The position numbers and the translations under genes are program-made. A DNA stretch of 56,695 nucleotides, from contig JANBQC010000124.1 of NCBI GenBank assembly GCA_027576995.1, forward strand, positions 1-56,695. Direction: 5' to 3'. Below the pieces are notes generated by a model. The model saw only the letters and a program-made list of their open reading frames with translations, was not told where the DNA came from and made no database searches. Positions within the stretch are counted from its first letter, which is position 1. Each line of letters opens with the position of its first letter. The stretch is from Dimargaris cristalligena (Eukaryota; Kickxellomycota; Dimargaritomycetes; Dimargaritales; Dimargaritaceae). Below are positions 32,341 through 43,609 of this stretch, one piece after another.

Positions 32341-34343
32341 CTATTTCGGAACACGCTTGAGGAAATGCATCAAGGTAATAGCAGCAGTCAATAGCGAGAG
32401 CGAGCCGGCCTGGTGGGCCGCGGCCAATTCCGTGGGCACGGAATACAGCAGGGTCGAAATGCCCAAACCCACCTGGACCAACGCCAGCGACATGAGGGTA
32501 TTCAGAGTAACGCGCACCGAGCGGGGCAGGGCCAGCCGGCGACCCATCAGGTAGATGGCCGTCACGGCGGTAAAGGTGGTCATGGCCAGGACCCGGTGGT
32601 TAAACTGGACAGTGGTGGGGTTCTCGAAGATATTCTTCCACATACCCGTGGGCTGGAAATCGGTCGGTAGACCCTTACCGGGCAACACCTGTTTCTTTTC
32701 GTTGGAAAATTCGGGGCTCCACAGGTCCTCGGTGGGCGGAACCAAACGACCGCCCATGAGAGGGAACGTATCGTAAAGCAGACCCGCATCCAGGCCCGCC
32801 ACGAAAGCACCCGAGAGGGCAGTGAAGAAGACGAGCATGACCAGGCCGTGGGCCGAGTGGCGCAGGCTGTTGACGGCCGAGCTGTTGACGAGCCTGGTAA
32901 CCTGACCCATGCGGTTGTCAAGCAAACTGTTCTGGAAGAACACGTTCAAGCCCGCGGCGACCATGGCGGTGTAGATGACGAAGGCGCTGCCCAGATGGGC
33001 CGACAGGCGGTACTGGCTGACGCGGGGGACGGCCCCGGGGGTTTCCATTAGCGCGTGGTCGAGTCCAGACTTGACCATATACCAACCTAGGGCACCCTGG
33101 AGGAACGGGGCCAAGAAGGAGTAGGAATTCGTATGTCGCGGCAGAGAGTGTCAATAGGAATATCCGAAAGGGGCAGTCCGGTTAGTAGTGGTGAGGGATA
33201 GGAAGGGGTAGAGAGAGAGAGAGAGAGAGAGACTCGAGCGGCCGGCCAAGCTGTATATTAGCCATATTGGAGGGGGGGGTTTAAGACGTATGCTTACCTG
33301 GAAGCAGATCATAGCGGCGATACCGATGACGCTCTTCTTAATGCCAGGGGTCATCCAGCCTTTATAGGCAAAGAACGAAGCAGGCAGGATAAAAGTCAGG
33401 CCGATGAGGCGGCCCCAGATACGATGGCCCCACTCCATGAAAAAGATGAATTTGAATTCATCTAGCGTCATGTGCTGGTTTAATCTAGACAGTGGCAGCA
33501 GAGAGAGAAAGAGAGAGAGATGGGGGCAGTAGTGGGTTGATAGGAGAAAGCACATACCAAAGTAAGGTGGTTTAGTTGTCCAAGACCGTACATGGCTCAT
33601 ACACTATAATCGGAGCTGGCCAGGGGGGGAAATCCATTCGGCGATGCCGGGTAGATGCCCCCCTCCCCCCACCAGATATCCCGATAGAGCTCGTCCAGGG
33701 TCACCCAGACCTCGAGAGCATCACGGCCGGTAAGATCAAAGTGGGGGCGATAATACCAGTAGGTCACCAACAGCTGAAACATAATCAAACGAGTAAGCCG
33801 TTCCCAAACGGTTGCCCACCTCTTATATTCGGGAAACTGCTTATACTTGTCAAACTCAACCTCCCATTCCGCCTGGCTCGTCGGGGGCTTCATACCGCGG
33901 ATCAGGTTCCACTCGACAATCGAAAGGCCGCTCTCGGTCAAACGCGTCACCCCGCCCCAGACCACGATACCGAAGACCGAAGCGGCGGACGCGAGGAGCC
34001 AGTAGCCTACAGCCTTGTGAGACGCCTTGGGCGGGGGTGGAGTCGATTGGGAGGAGCCTTCGGCAGCGGGCGGGGGAGCAACGGTGGACGTGGACTGGAA
34101 GCGACGGGCCAGCAACGACCAAGGGGTAGTAGTGCCTGGGGTGCGGAGGGCCGGAATGCGGGCGACGCTCGGTAAAGTACCTAGGCGAGTAGCGGTCCGC
34201 TCCGGGAAACGGGACTGACGGGTATGGTGGTGGAGAGAGCGGGTGGTAGAACCTACGCGAAGGGTCGCGGCGAAACCCCGGCGGGACTGGGCCCAGGCGG
34301 CGGAGGAGGTGGACCTTAGCGGACAGAGAGACAGAGACAGCAT
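32341..34343 (-). CDS. COX15: COX15, haem A synthase
   Basis: Three minus-strand exons, 34343-33820, 33484-33298 and 33096-32341, give 488 residues. The first donor is AG|GTGGGC (phase 2) and the second is CAG|GTAAGC (phase 0). Cox15 oxidises haem O to haem A in the inner mitochondrial membrane for cytochrome c oxidase. About 110 N-terminal residues are Arg/Ser-rich transit and spacer sequence. The catalytic part starts at [30 protein letters not shown]. Diagnostic haem-ligand blocks follow: the exon-2 segment [15 protein letters not shown], then [26 protein letters not shown] and FNHRVLAM. All four expected His positions appear present, with about eight membrane helices. Both introns contain GA-rich microsatellite tracts. 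The start at 34343 is the first ATG with a good transit peptide after it; earlier codons of the frame are non-initiating. Confidence 0.96.
33213..33231. repeat. GA microsatellite in a COX15 intron
   Basis: A run of (GA)n in the second COX15 intron. A less perfect GA tract lies in the first intron near 33502-33520. Confidence 0.85.
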
Positions 34344-35462
34344 TGCTAGGCTAGCGGAGAACTCGGTATGCAACAAAGGAATATGTAGGGAAATGGGGAC
34401 ACGAGTGAAGGAGCTCGGATCGAAAAGGCCCGACTTGAGCAATGGAATAGTAGTGACTCTCCCTGGTGGTGGCCGATCCGGCGGACTATTTTTACTACCC
34501 ATACATACCACTAGGATTTATTTAGTATATTGGGGCGAATCACCACTACTAATGAGAGGGGCTTTGCTGCGGCGAATCCCGGAACAGATGAGTGGGATGG
34601 GTCGGCCAGTTGCCCTGGGAGATTAAACTGGCCTAGGATAATGAGAGGAGAGGAGAGGAGTGTTCTTCTCTCTGTGTATGCAATAAGAGAATTGGCACCC
34701 CTGCAGGGAAATACCTTGCGGAAGAGCTCTCTCATCGCCCACAAAACCACTATGAATCCCGGAGCCGTGGCAATCACGCATACAAAACGACAACCCTCGC
34801 TGTGGCTCCTTACAATAATAAGGAGTTATTATGATTATATTGTAGTGATATTATAATGATATGCTATTATCATTAATAGTAGTAGTAGTATAGATAATAC
34901 AACTAGAGATTGAAAAGAAACGCCGAATGGAAATAGCGCATGTTATTTATCTATATAAATAGAGCAAGAGAAAGAATGTCCCGCTCCCAACAACTCAGCC
35001 AGCTCTCCCCGTTGTCTAAAACCCGACCTATCGTCTCTCTGAAAGTTTAGCTCGTTGTTGATCTGGTGGAATGGGCCAGCCGCCATAACTGAGGAAGGAA
35101 GAAGGGAAAAACAACCACCTATTTACTGCTCTCCTCATAGAGACTATTTATTGCATATATCCAACAAAACCCTCCTTTGCTTTTCTTAGGCCCCGCTGCT
35201 GTGCCCCTCTCTCTCTCCCTCCTTTATTCGTTTATATATTATTATTTTGTTCTTGCATTCGTTTATTTCCTCGTTTGGCCTCCATTCTCCTCCGCAGTCT
35301 TCGTGCTCCAACCCGTCGCTTCGTGTGGCCTGGCTGTTCCTTGATCCTGGCTCTCGGCCTAGCCCATTCGAGCCCAGTGGCCCACCGTATTCCTCTCCTG
35401 TTCTAAAGTGTAGTAGCGCTCACACCCCCTGCTATATAGTATTAACCCCACCCACCCGTAAC
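34344..35462. promoter_or_regulatory. Divergent promoter region, COX15 and YTH gene
   Basis: An 1.1-kb region between divergent genes. It holds a very AT-rich stretch at about 34815-34915 with TAG trinucleotide repeats and an imperfect inverted repeat (AATGATA ... TTATCATT). A strong TATATAAATAG on the + strand at about 34954-34964 would give the YTH gene a 5' leader of about 470 bases. CT-rich stretches follow at 35157-35240. No additional gene is seen. Confidence 0.45.
34953..34965 (+). promoter_or_regulatory. TATA box, probably for the YTH gene
   Basis: CTATATAAATAGAG on the + strand, a near-ideal TATA box, about 500 bp before the YTH start codon. A 5' UTR intron cannot be excluded. Confidence 0.45.
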
Positions 35463-37676
35463 ATGGCTGGCTCAGCACCGCAGCCCTGGTCTAAGGCTTC
35501 CCTGTCGACCTCTAGCAAACCTCTGGCGTCGGCCAACGGCTCCCGACAACAACCCGCCCCTCTGGAGTCCACGCGGCCAGCTCCTAAGCCGTCTCCGTCA
35601 TGGCTGGATCTACCCATGACCGCCAAGCCTGCTCCCCTGACCCTTCCTCCTGCCGAACGTGAGCCCGCGTCCGCCGGGGTATTCTCCCACTTCTCCCCCT
35701 CCGAGATCGCCCAGGCCTTTTCACCAAACCCTACCGGTTCCACCTCACTAGCCGCCAGTCGCCTGTCCGCTTTATCACCCACCCTACCCGATATCTCCGG
35801 CTACAGTCGGGAACGTACCATCAGCGACTTTTGGCCCGACTCCAGCCACGATATTCGGCCACCCAGTTTCAATTCGCCGTGTTCACCAACTGGCCTGCAA
35901 CTATCCGGTCCGCGCCCCCCTTCGCTCCTCCAGCGCCTTGGCATTGGCGAGACCACCGCTGCCCGACTAGGAGGGCCTCTCCCGGGCGATCTTCCGTCCT
36001 CCCAACGACCACTCTCACTGTTCGATTCGGCGCCTAACCTCCACGCTAGCCACCCTACCCCAATTAGTCCTACTGGCCACGGCCTCTCCCTGCACTCCCC
36101 CTCCTCAGGTATTGATTTATCCCGGAATCATGGCCTCCATCGCGACTCCTCGGCTTCTTCCCTACTGGACCTTGGGTCACTAGCCTCCGCTCTTCCGTCG
36201 GCCCGTGACGATCGACCCCTTTCCGCTTCCCTCGCCCATCACTTTCCGTTAGGTCCCTATGCAGCCCCCACCACCGGTCACTTGGCCCCATCCCCGCCCG
36301 TCGTGATTCCACCCACCAGTGCCATCCTGGCCCCCGCCAAGTTAGCTTCCCTGGGTATCAACCAACCGGACTTCGACATTGCGCCTATGCATGCCCGCTA
36401 CTTCGTTATCAAATCCAACAGCGAACTCGACCTCCGTCGGTCGCTGAAGCACCACATTTGGGCTAGTACCGACATGGGCAACAAGCGCCTGGATAAGGCC
36501 TTCCGAGAGAATCGCCCCCATGGCCCCACCTACCTCTTCTTCAGTGTGAATGCCAGCGGCAGGTTCTGTGGCATGGCCGAGATGCAGTCCGAGGTGGATC
36601 TCTCCCGCCGCAGCACCGTATGGGCCCAGGACAAATGGAACGGTGTCTTCCAGGTCCGCTGGACTTTCGCCAAGGACATCGCCAACATCTACATCCGCCA
36701 TATTCTGCTGGCGAATAATAACAATAAGCCCATCACCAACAGCCGGGATACCCAGGAAATTCCCGAAGGCCCCGGCCGTCAAATGCTGAAAATATTCCTC
36801 GAGGCCCCCTCCTGCAGTACGCTGCTAGAGGACTTCCTGAAGATTGGTGATAATCCCAACCCTGCTTTGGCAACTGCTACCTACCACCACCACCACCACC
36901 ACCAGAACCATAGCCACAGCCACAGCCACAGTCACCACCTTTCTGGTCCGCACTCAACCAACCATCACTACCATTCATCGAGCCACCATAGCCACCACCC
37001 ATCAGCCCCTGTCATTAAGAGTCCGACGACCCATTACCATGGCGGTAGAACTACCCACCACGGCCCCCCTCACTCCCAGCCCAACAAACAGCAACCACCG
37101 CCAGGTGCCGCGACCCACCGTCACTCGATTTCCGGCTACTACCCTAATGGATCCACCAACCCATTGTATGTGCAACTGCCGGGTCCAGGTGCGGGGGGCC
37201 ATGAGGAATACCCGGTCGGCCCCAATGGCTACCACCACCGAGCCTCTTTTAATTCCGGTAGTAGTGGCATCCCTCACCCTCACCCCGGCGGTGGAGATGT
37301 CCTCCCTTCCGCTCAAGGTACGTTCCACCACCGTCCCCCTGTTTATACACCGGCCCGGGGAAGCCAGCCCACGTCCCCGACTACTCTGTACACCCAGTCC
37401 AATGCAATAGGGCCCAACCTCTCCCTTCGTGACCCACCCTCTGCTCCTCTGTCATCGTCCGCCGCGCTCTTCCTGGCAAGTACCGATCCTTCCCGCGGAA
37501 ACTATAATCCCGCCTCCGACCATGGACTTATTAATGGACTCCATTCCCCGCCTTTGTCGCTCTCACCCGCGTCCCAGTCCATCGGACGTTCCACTGCAGG
37601 CTTACTATCGCCCACTTCTCCGTCTGCCGCCCTTAATTCGATCCCTTTTAATTCCCACCCCGGCTTTAATTCATAA
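35463..37676 (+). CDS. YTH-domain m6A reader, YTHDF type
   Basis: A 737-residue protein encoded in one exon. Residues 1-300 are Ser/Pro-rich and disordered. A YTH domain spans about 311-450, from ARYFVIKSNSELDLRRSLKH to the QMLKIF helix. The three aromatic-cage tryptophans that hold N6-methyladenosine are present: HHIWAST, VWAQDKW and KWNG. YTHDF-specific blocks are also seen: GNKRLDKAF, VNASGRFCGMAEM, NNKPITNSRDTQE. After the domain comes a histidine-rich region (about 475-520, with runs of seven His and repeated HS) and a Pro/Ser/Gly-rich tail. YTHDF proteins bind methylated mRNA in the cytoplasm and affect decay or translation. I place the start at 35463 (ACATGG), not at in-frame TTG codons upstream. 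No intron is needed for a full domain. Confidence 0.95.
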   Translation: MAGSAPQPWSKASLSTSSKPLASANGSRQQPAPLESTRPAPKPSPSWLDLPMTAKPAPLTLPPAEREPASAGVFSHFSPSEIAQAFSPNPTGSTSLAASRLSALSPTLPDISGYSRERTISDFWPDSSHDIRPPSFNSPCSPTGLQLSGPRPPSLLQRLGIGETTAARLGGPLPGDLPSSQRPLSLFDSAPNLHASHPTPISPTGHGLSLHSPSSGIDLSRNHGLHRDSSASSLLDLGSLASALPSARDDRPLSASLAHHFPLGPYAAPTTGHLAPSPPVVIPPTSAILAPAKLASLGINQPDFDIAPMHARYFVIKSNSELDLRRSLKHHIWASTDMGNKRLDKAFRENRPHGPTYLFFSVNASGRFCGMAEMQSEVDLSRRSTVWAQDKWNGVFQVRWTFAKDIANIYIRHILLANNNNKPITNSRDTQEIPEGPGRQMLKIFLEAPSCSTLLEDFLKIGDNPNPALATATYHHHHHHQNHSHSHSHSHHLSGPHSTNHHYHSSSHHSHHPSAPVIKSPTTHYHGGRTTHHGPPHSQPNKQQPPPGAATHRHSISGYYPNGSTNPLYVQLPGPGAGGHEEYPVGPNGYHHRASFNSGSSGIPHPHPGGGDVLPSAQGTFHHRPPVYTPARGSQPTSPTTLYTQSNAIGPNLSLRDPPSAPLSSSAALFLASTDPSRGNYNPASDHGLINGLHSPPLSLSPASQSIGRSTAGLLSPTSPSAALNSIPFNSHPGFNS

Positions 37677-38758
37677 TTCTCTGAACATTGACCGCACCCC
37701 TCACCCTTATTATCTTATTTACTATTCCCAATATTACTATTTTAACCGTAGAGATTGATACTCTACCGTACTACTTTTTCCCCTCCCCACTTCCCCTATA
37801 TTATAGATAGCCTTCAGTTTCTATTTCCTTTGGATTTGTTTTTTTTCTATTAGTCTCTCGTCTGGATCAATTTTGTATAACAACAGTTATTTCGGTTTAG
37901 TTTTATTTCATGTCATAATTTATGCTTTAACTGTCTGCCATTTTTCTTCACCTTCCTCTCCCAATCGCTCGCGCTTTAATTTATTGGTTTTTACCTCTTT
38001 GACTATTTTTTTTATCGAGTAATTTTGTATAGCGTTTTCTTAAGTTTTTTAAGACGATTCAGTCTTGGACATTTCAATTGCCCTGTTTTGTTGTTGTTGT
38101 TTTTCGTTTATTTTTAATCCTGATAATTTATTTGTAAAATCGGATAATGCCTCAGTGGTTCGGTGGTTATATAAATTACTATGATCATTTCCCCCCTAGT
38201 CGGAATAGGCCTCCTAATGGCCGAATACTTTGGGTGTCGCGGGCTCTAACGATTTTGTCACTACTGACAGGAGGGATATGGTGTATAAGTAGGCTATAGC
38301 GGGGAAAAATATAGTAGTGAAACCAATGGTGTTAAATTATTCCATAGGTCGTACTATCCTAGGTTACCCTCTGGAACTGCACTCTCGATGAAATAAAGAG
38401 GTATATTATACACAAAAAAATGAATGTCAGGGCGACGGGGGCAAGTGGTCCACATGGATGCAAGGTGTAAAGTCAGGCCATAGTAGGTTAGGTGAGCCAT
38501 AGCGGGCGGTGTTCAGGATCGATAACGATGGATTCATCAAATAGCTCAATAAACTAGGGAGGTGAAAAAGCCAGGGATATTGGTAAATGTGGGTCACCCA
38601 TCCATATACATAATAGTTGCAACCAATTGAATTTACATTAGTGTGGGGATATAATAGAACTGATCGAGGTGGAGCGGGTTCATGGATTGGCCATAATCAT
38701 AGTAATTAAACGACGCATACTATTCCCACCCACATAGCCGCTATGGCACTCTACGGTC
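37677..38758. other. Intergenic region between convergent genes
   Basis: T-rich after the YTH stop (3' UTR-like, 37677-38110). No gene seen. The last exon of the SIW14-like gene may extend slightly into the right edge. Confidence 0.4.
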
Positions 38759-40228
38759 TTATCCAGAATAAATGAAGGAGCCCTCCCTCATTGATCCACC
38801 GGTCGGCTGCCGGTAAAGTGGGTTGTGAAACGAAAGGCGAACGGGTGTGTATGTGTGGCAGGGGGAGGGGGGGTTCAGTATATCTTTTACCTGTTGGTCA
38901 GCGATCCGGATTTTGGTACCGGAAAAGCGCTGGTATTCATCGAAAATAGCGGCCATGGACCAACTCTGTATTTTGCGGAGACAGCCCACTAAACAGCCGA
39001 TCCGTTTCTAATGATAAAGATGGGGTCGGTTAATGCACATATTTTTGGCATTAGTAAAGGGGATTGGTAAAAGTCGGGAGTTTGAAATGCCCCTTCTTGG
39101 GGAGGAGATGGTAATGATAAACCATCAAATGATTTGAGGCGCAGTTGGAGCTAGGGAATGGTGAGGAAAGCATCCGACTCCGATGCATAAAAGGCAAGGC
39201 TAGACTTACTTTTCCCTTATTACAGTGGATTAGTGTAGGGTAATGGCGAGTATCTGGCGGGAAAATCCGAAGGCCGGCAAAATAAGGCCCGGGGAAAATG
39301 CAAATGATATCATAAATGTTGAGAAGGCAGTATAATGGACATTCACCTAATAGAGCACTGCAGTCAAAATATTGACGAGAGGCTGCCGTAAGGCCAACCA
39401 ACCTGGCTGACCAAAGACACGGATTGCTTACCCATTAAAATGGCGAGGATCGCGGCAATGTCGGCGGGGCTGGTTTCGGTAAAGGGCTCCTACACCCGTC
39501 AATCCAAGATATACGTAGGTATATAATCACAAGAAGGGGGGTGGAATAGCTGGTTAGTTAGCAAAGGCAGGTGTGCATTCCGGTTGTATACGGACATCCT
39601 AAATAAAAGGAAAGAATTGAGGGATTCGGGAGTCCCTGTGATAAAACACGGCGGAAATAGGCGTAGACCATGCGGTGGGCTTCCTGATTTAATGACGTAA
39701 ACCAAATATGGCGAAATCAGTCCACAGTTACCTTGTTAGCTTCTACGCGGAAATGATGGAAGTTGATGTTATTTTGATTCATGAATTCCACGTGGTCGGG
39801 TTGGGGGTCGTCCTCGTTCATGTAACTGTTGATGGATGGGGGGTTATTAAAGAAGATGTTACAATCTAGTTAGGCGTAGGTCAGAAGGGGTGAAGCCAAA
39901 ATAATTGAGTGGATGATAGGGCAATGCGGAATAGTCATGAATTGAATCATATTTCTTACATGACGGTCCGAATACCCAGGCGGGTTAGAAACGAGTGGTT
40001 TTTGGGGTTAGGGTGGCCGGACCGGTAAATGCCGGGGACCACCAAGGCGAAATTGAGCGGAGGAACCAGGAGCTGTTGGGCTGAATCGGTGAAGCAGGGT
40101 GGCGGGTACGGGGGCTGCTGGAGTTTGTATAGATACTGTTCGGTCCGGGCCAGTGGTGAACAAGGGGAAGGGGAGGAGGGGTCTCCCCCAGCGGTGGAGG
40201 TGGAGCTTGGAATAGACTCGGCGGCCAT
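38759..40228 (-). CDS. SIW14: Siw14-type atypical tyrosine phosphatase (five or six exons)
   Basis: Minus-strand exons 40228-39960, 39825-39732, 39489-39432, 39253-39210 and 39007-38891 join in matching phases (2, 0, 1, 0). A short last exon ends at about 38759. Plant-and-fungal atypical dual-specificity phosphatases of the Siw14 type remove the 5-beta phosphate from inositol pyrophosphates. Family blocks are VPPLNFALVVPGIYRSGHPN, FLTRLGIRTV, FMNQNNINFHHFRVEANKEP, then YPTLIHCNKGK and CLVGCLRKIQSWSMAAIFDE, followed by RIADQQ. The active-site Cys (about 151) and Arg (about 157) keep the C-x5-R spacing, but the loop reads CNKGKKRIG instead of CNRGKHRTG, and an intron splits it. The N-terminal 50 residues are Ser/Pro-rich. 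The extreme C-terminus (expected FIE-x-Y/F) is uncertain: a terminal exon ending in SFIYSG is one option, and reading through into the intron frame is another. Confidence 0.85.
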
Positions 40229-42172
40229 TTCGACAGGATTGGTTTCCCAGACTAGGTGTGGTGGTTAGTGGTGGTTGCTTTAGCAGTGAATGGGGAAAGT
40301 TTTTTCCTTCGCGGTTTAGTAACGGAAAACCAAATAAGGGGATATAACGAATTGGGGCGTATACAAGAAAAGGCTGAGGTGCTCCGGAACTCGACATTGG
40401 AACAAGAAGGGTTACTCTTCTCGGCTTGGCCTCTTGACTTCACCTAAGGAACTGGAGGAAATGGAGGATGGAAAAAGGCCAGTCAGTTGGAGGGTTTTGG
40501 TGGGACGGAAATGTGCCCCAGTCCCCTTGCCTGGTAGTTTATAATAAAACCCTGTCTACTTTCTCTATGAGTAAGTGGTACACCAACCAGGGAGAGTTAT
40601 ATCATTTTTATTACACATTCTATACCACACTCCTCTTAAATTGATGGAAACTTAAGCAGCGTTAGGCCTTCACTCCTCCTCAGTTTGTTTTCTTAAGGAA
40701 CTTACTTGGCGAGGCGATGTTGCGTCTCCCTGTAAGGTAGAGTTTAGTTGGCTGGTGAAGGTGTGACTTGGGCGGGTTCGCGGAGGGCGCAGGACACACT
40801 CATTTTTTAGATAAACCACCGAATCAACAAGGATTGAATGTAGCAGCCGTTGTTAGTGGACAAACTAACCAGCTGGACACCACCACTGCTCCCCCGGTTG
40901 CTGCCTTTATTATATCAGTTCATCCGCGCATATAGCCCATGTATGCGCATTTGTTGTAAATAGTGGTGGAATCCCCCACATACTGTATAAGCCGATAGAT
41001 GGTAGTAGTAGTTAATACACATGTGGATGCGTCCAGGCCGTGATTAATGATGAAACGATGTAAACGGGAAATGCAAAAGGCAACCAACTACTTCATCAAT
41101 AGTAGTTATTTATTTCCCACCATTGCTTCGCGATATGTAGGAGAAGAAGAAGCAACGTGTAAAAAGGTGGGAGGGGTGATATTGTAGTGAAGACTACCTG
41201 CGCATACAGAGTTGCTGTGACTATCTCCATCTCTCATCAACGCATACATGGCTCCCTCGCATTCATTCCACTGGGAAGCAGCTGCCCCCGCTCGGGTTGG
41301 TTTATATAAAGGTGAGGGGATGCTGCTGCACCTTGTTGCCCCCTCCCGCCCCTCTTGCGCTTTTTGCTACCGCTCACTATTTTTATAATTCTCCTGCGAA
41401 CCACAGGTATGCTGCTAATGCCTCGCGCGTTTTGGTGGCCCATCCTACTAGTCTAGTGTCGCAGCAATCGAATTATCCACTATTACTTATATATAATTCA
41501 TGGTCACTCTCTCCATTAACTAAAACCACCAGCGGGTGCCCTAAGTATAAAGCATCCCTTTCTTTTTTAACTATTTCCCTCCACAGTGTGCTCGTCGTCT
41601 GCTCGCGTGTTTACTGCCATCGTCGTGGATTTCCACCAACACCATTAGATACGCGCCCAAACTGTGCTACTCCCTACGGCTTCGGTTATCTATACAGCTA
41701 AAGCGAGTGTCTTCGACCGTATGTTATATCCCTGGCCATACCCCCTTTGTTTGCCTTCTTTCATACATCCTTTAGCTAGCTTCTCTGGATAGCCCGGGCT
41801 CCCTCTAATAACTCGCTCTGTCCAACCGTTGGACATTGACCGAGAGAACCATACCCGCCCAGCCCTCTTGTCTGCGCCCCTAACTCCCTAGCCCTAACCC
41901 TGCCTCCTCCCTCCTCAATACTAATAACGCGCACCCCTCACTCTCCCTGTGTCCTTCTACTCTTAACTTATCTGTCTCTATTAGACTCAGCCTCGAATAA
42001 CCTTCTCCATTTCGCCATTAACTAGTTCTTGGACCTTATTTAACCCCCCAAGTCCTTCCCAGACCAGTCTATTTTGTCCTCCCCTTCCTCTCTCTTGATT
42101 TCTACCGTCCACCATTTCCCATTGCACTGCTCAACCTAGCCCTCATTACCCCACCCCTCTCCTTTGGTCGCC
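40229..42172. promoter_or_regulatory. Divergent region, SIW14-like gene and PKA regulatory subunit
   Basis: 1.9 kb between divergent genes. A TATATAAAG box on the + strand at about 41303-41311 is the best core promoter candidate for the PKA subunit gene and would imply a leader of over 800 bases, or a 5' UTR intron. From about 41720 to 42160 the + strand is strongly CT-rich, as before SEC17. Open frames in the region look like chance. Confidence 0.4.
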
Positions 42173-43609
42173 ATGAGTTCATCTCACCCCTACGACCCGC
42201 AGGTGGTTTTGGATGAGTTACGCCAGGCTCTCCTTAAACACCAGCCCCAAGATGTCTACCAATTCTGCTCCTACTTTTTCCAAGAGAAGCTGGCGTACCA
42301 GCGGGCCCAGCTAGCGACGCTGGCCCAGAGTAACCCCGGATACTGTGACATTGCCCTGCTCCCGGCCCCCGAAAACGTGAGCGTACCGGTCATCACCCAG
42401 GGCCTGCAGCGCTCGCGTGTCGATTCGCAAGCCCTATTGGCCGCCACCACACCCGCGTCGCCGTCCATCGTCACCGCGGCCGCTGCGGCGGGGGCCGCGC
42501 TGGACCACCGCCATACCCACGAAGACGGCAGTCCCCATGTGCATTGGCCTCCCCATCCCACCATGACCACCGTGGCTGAACCCCTCGGTCGGCCCGACGA
42601 CTCGTCCGACCCTACCCTGGCGGACCTCCCGGCTAGCGCTGACTACCAGGAGGATGACCTGATGCAGGACGCGGACGACGACGATGACCATGACGACGGG
42701 CCGCCCCCCGAAATTGACCCCAGCCTGGCTTACAACCGGGGCCGCCGTTCCTCGGTCAGTGCCGAGTCCATGGCCCCCACTACCGACGAGGAATTCGTCA
42801 AGGTGGTGATCCCCAAGTCTGACGATCAACGGTCGCGCATTCGGACTTCCATCGCTAACAATTTCCTGTTCCGCAACTTGGACGATGAGCAGTACCGCGA
42901 CGTGGTTGACGCCATGGCCGAGAAGCCCGTGCCCAACCACGAAGCCATCATCCAGCAGGGCGATATCGGCGACTACTTCTACGTGGTGGAAACGGGCACC
43001 TTTGAGGTGTTCGTGTCCAAGGACGGGAATCCCCCCATGAAGGTCTACCAGTACGGCCCCGGGGGCAGTTTCGGTGAGCTGGCGCTCATGTACAATTCCC
43101 CCCGCGCGGCCACCGTCAAGGCGACGTCGGAATCCGTGGTCTGGGCCCTGGACCGTGTCACCTTCCGTCGGATACTTATGGAACGTACGTCGCGTAAGCG
43201 CCGCCTCTACGAAGAGTTTTTGGAGGAGGTTCCCCTACTGGTCTCCCTGGAGCCCTACGAACGGCACAAGATTGCCGATGCATTGGATACGGTAGTGTTC
43301 CAGGACAACGAAGTAGTGATTCAGCAGGGCGACGTGGGCGACAACTTCTATATCATCGAGTCCGGCGAAGCGACCGTGACCAAGGAGGAGAACGGAGTTA
43401 CGCGTACTTACCCCAGCCTCAAGAAGGGTGATTACTTTGGGGAACTGGCCCTCCTCAACGACAAACCCCGCCAGGCTACCATTCGCGCCAAGGGTCGGCT
43501 CAAGTGCGCTACGCTGGGCAAGAAGGCCTTTGTGCGTCTCTTGGGACCAGTGGTAGATATCATTAAGCGCAACACGGTGAACTACCGGCTGATGGACTAT
43601 ATTGAGTAA
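42173..43609 (+). CDS. BCY1: cAMP-dependent protein kinase regulatory subunit
   Basis: A 478-residue single-exon protein. It holds the PKA catalytic subunit inactive until cAMP binds. Residues about 8-45 form the RIIa-type dimerisation/docking domain (VVLDELRQALLKHQPQDVYQ...). Between 60 and 180 is a low-complexity linker with alanine, histidine and a long Asp/Glu block. The inhibitor sequence is RRSSV (about 191-195), a phosphorylatable type-II-like site. Two cyclic-nucleotide domains follow, each with a phosphate-binding cassette: FGELALMYNSPRAAT (about 300-314) and FGELALLNDKPRQAT (about 422-436). Both contain the Glu and Arg that bind cAMP. The start is the ATG at 42173 in CGCCATGAG; a TTG three codons earlier is ignored. 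The length is typical of fungal Bcy1. Confidence 0.97.
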   Translation: MSSSHPYDPQVVLDELRQALLKHQPQDVYQFCSYFFQEKLAYQRAQLATLAQSNPGYCDIALLPAPENVSVPVITQGLQRSRVDSQALLAATTPASPSIVTAAAAAGAALDHRHTHEDGSPHVHWPPHPTMTTVAEPLGRPDDSSDPTLADLPASADYQEDDLMQDADDDDDHDDGPPPEIDPSLAYNRGRRSSVSAESMAPTTDEEFVKVVIPKSDDQRSRIRTSIANNFLFRNLDDEQYRDVVDAMAEKPVPNHEAIIQQGDIGDYFYVVETGTFEVFVSKDGNPPMKVYQYGPGGSFGELALMYNSPRAATVKATSESVVWALDRVTFRRILMERTSRKRRLYEEFLEEVPLLVSLEPYERHKIADALDTVVFQDNEVVIQQGDVGDNFYIIESGEATVTKEENGVTRTYPSLKKGDYFGELALLNDKPRQATIRAKGRLKCATLGKKAFVRLLGPVVDIIKRNTVNYRLMDYIE

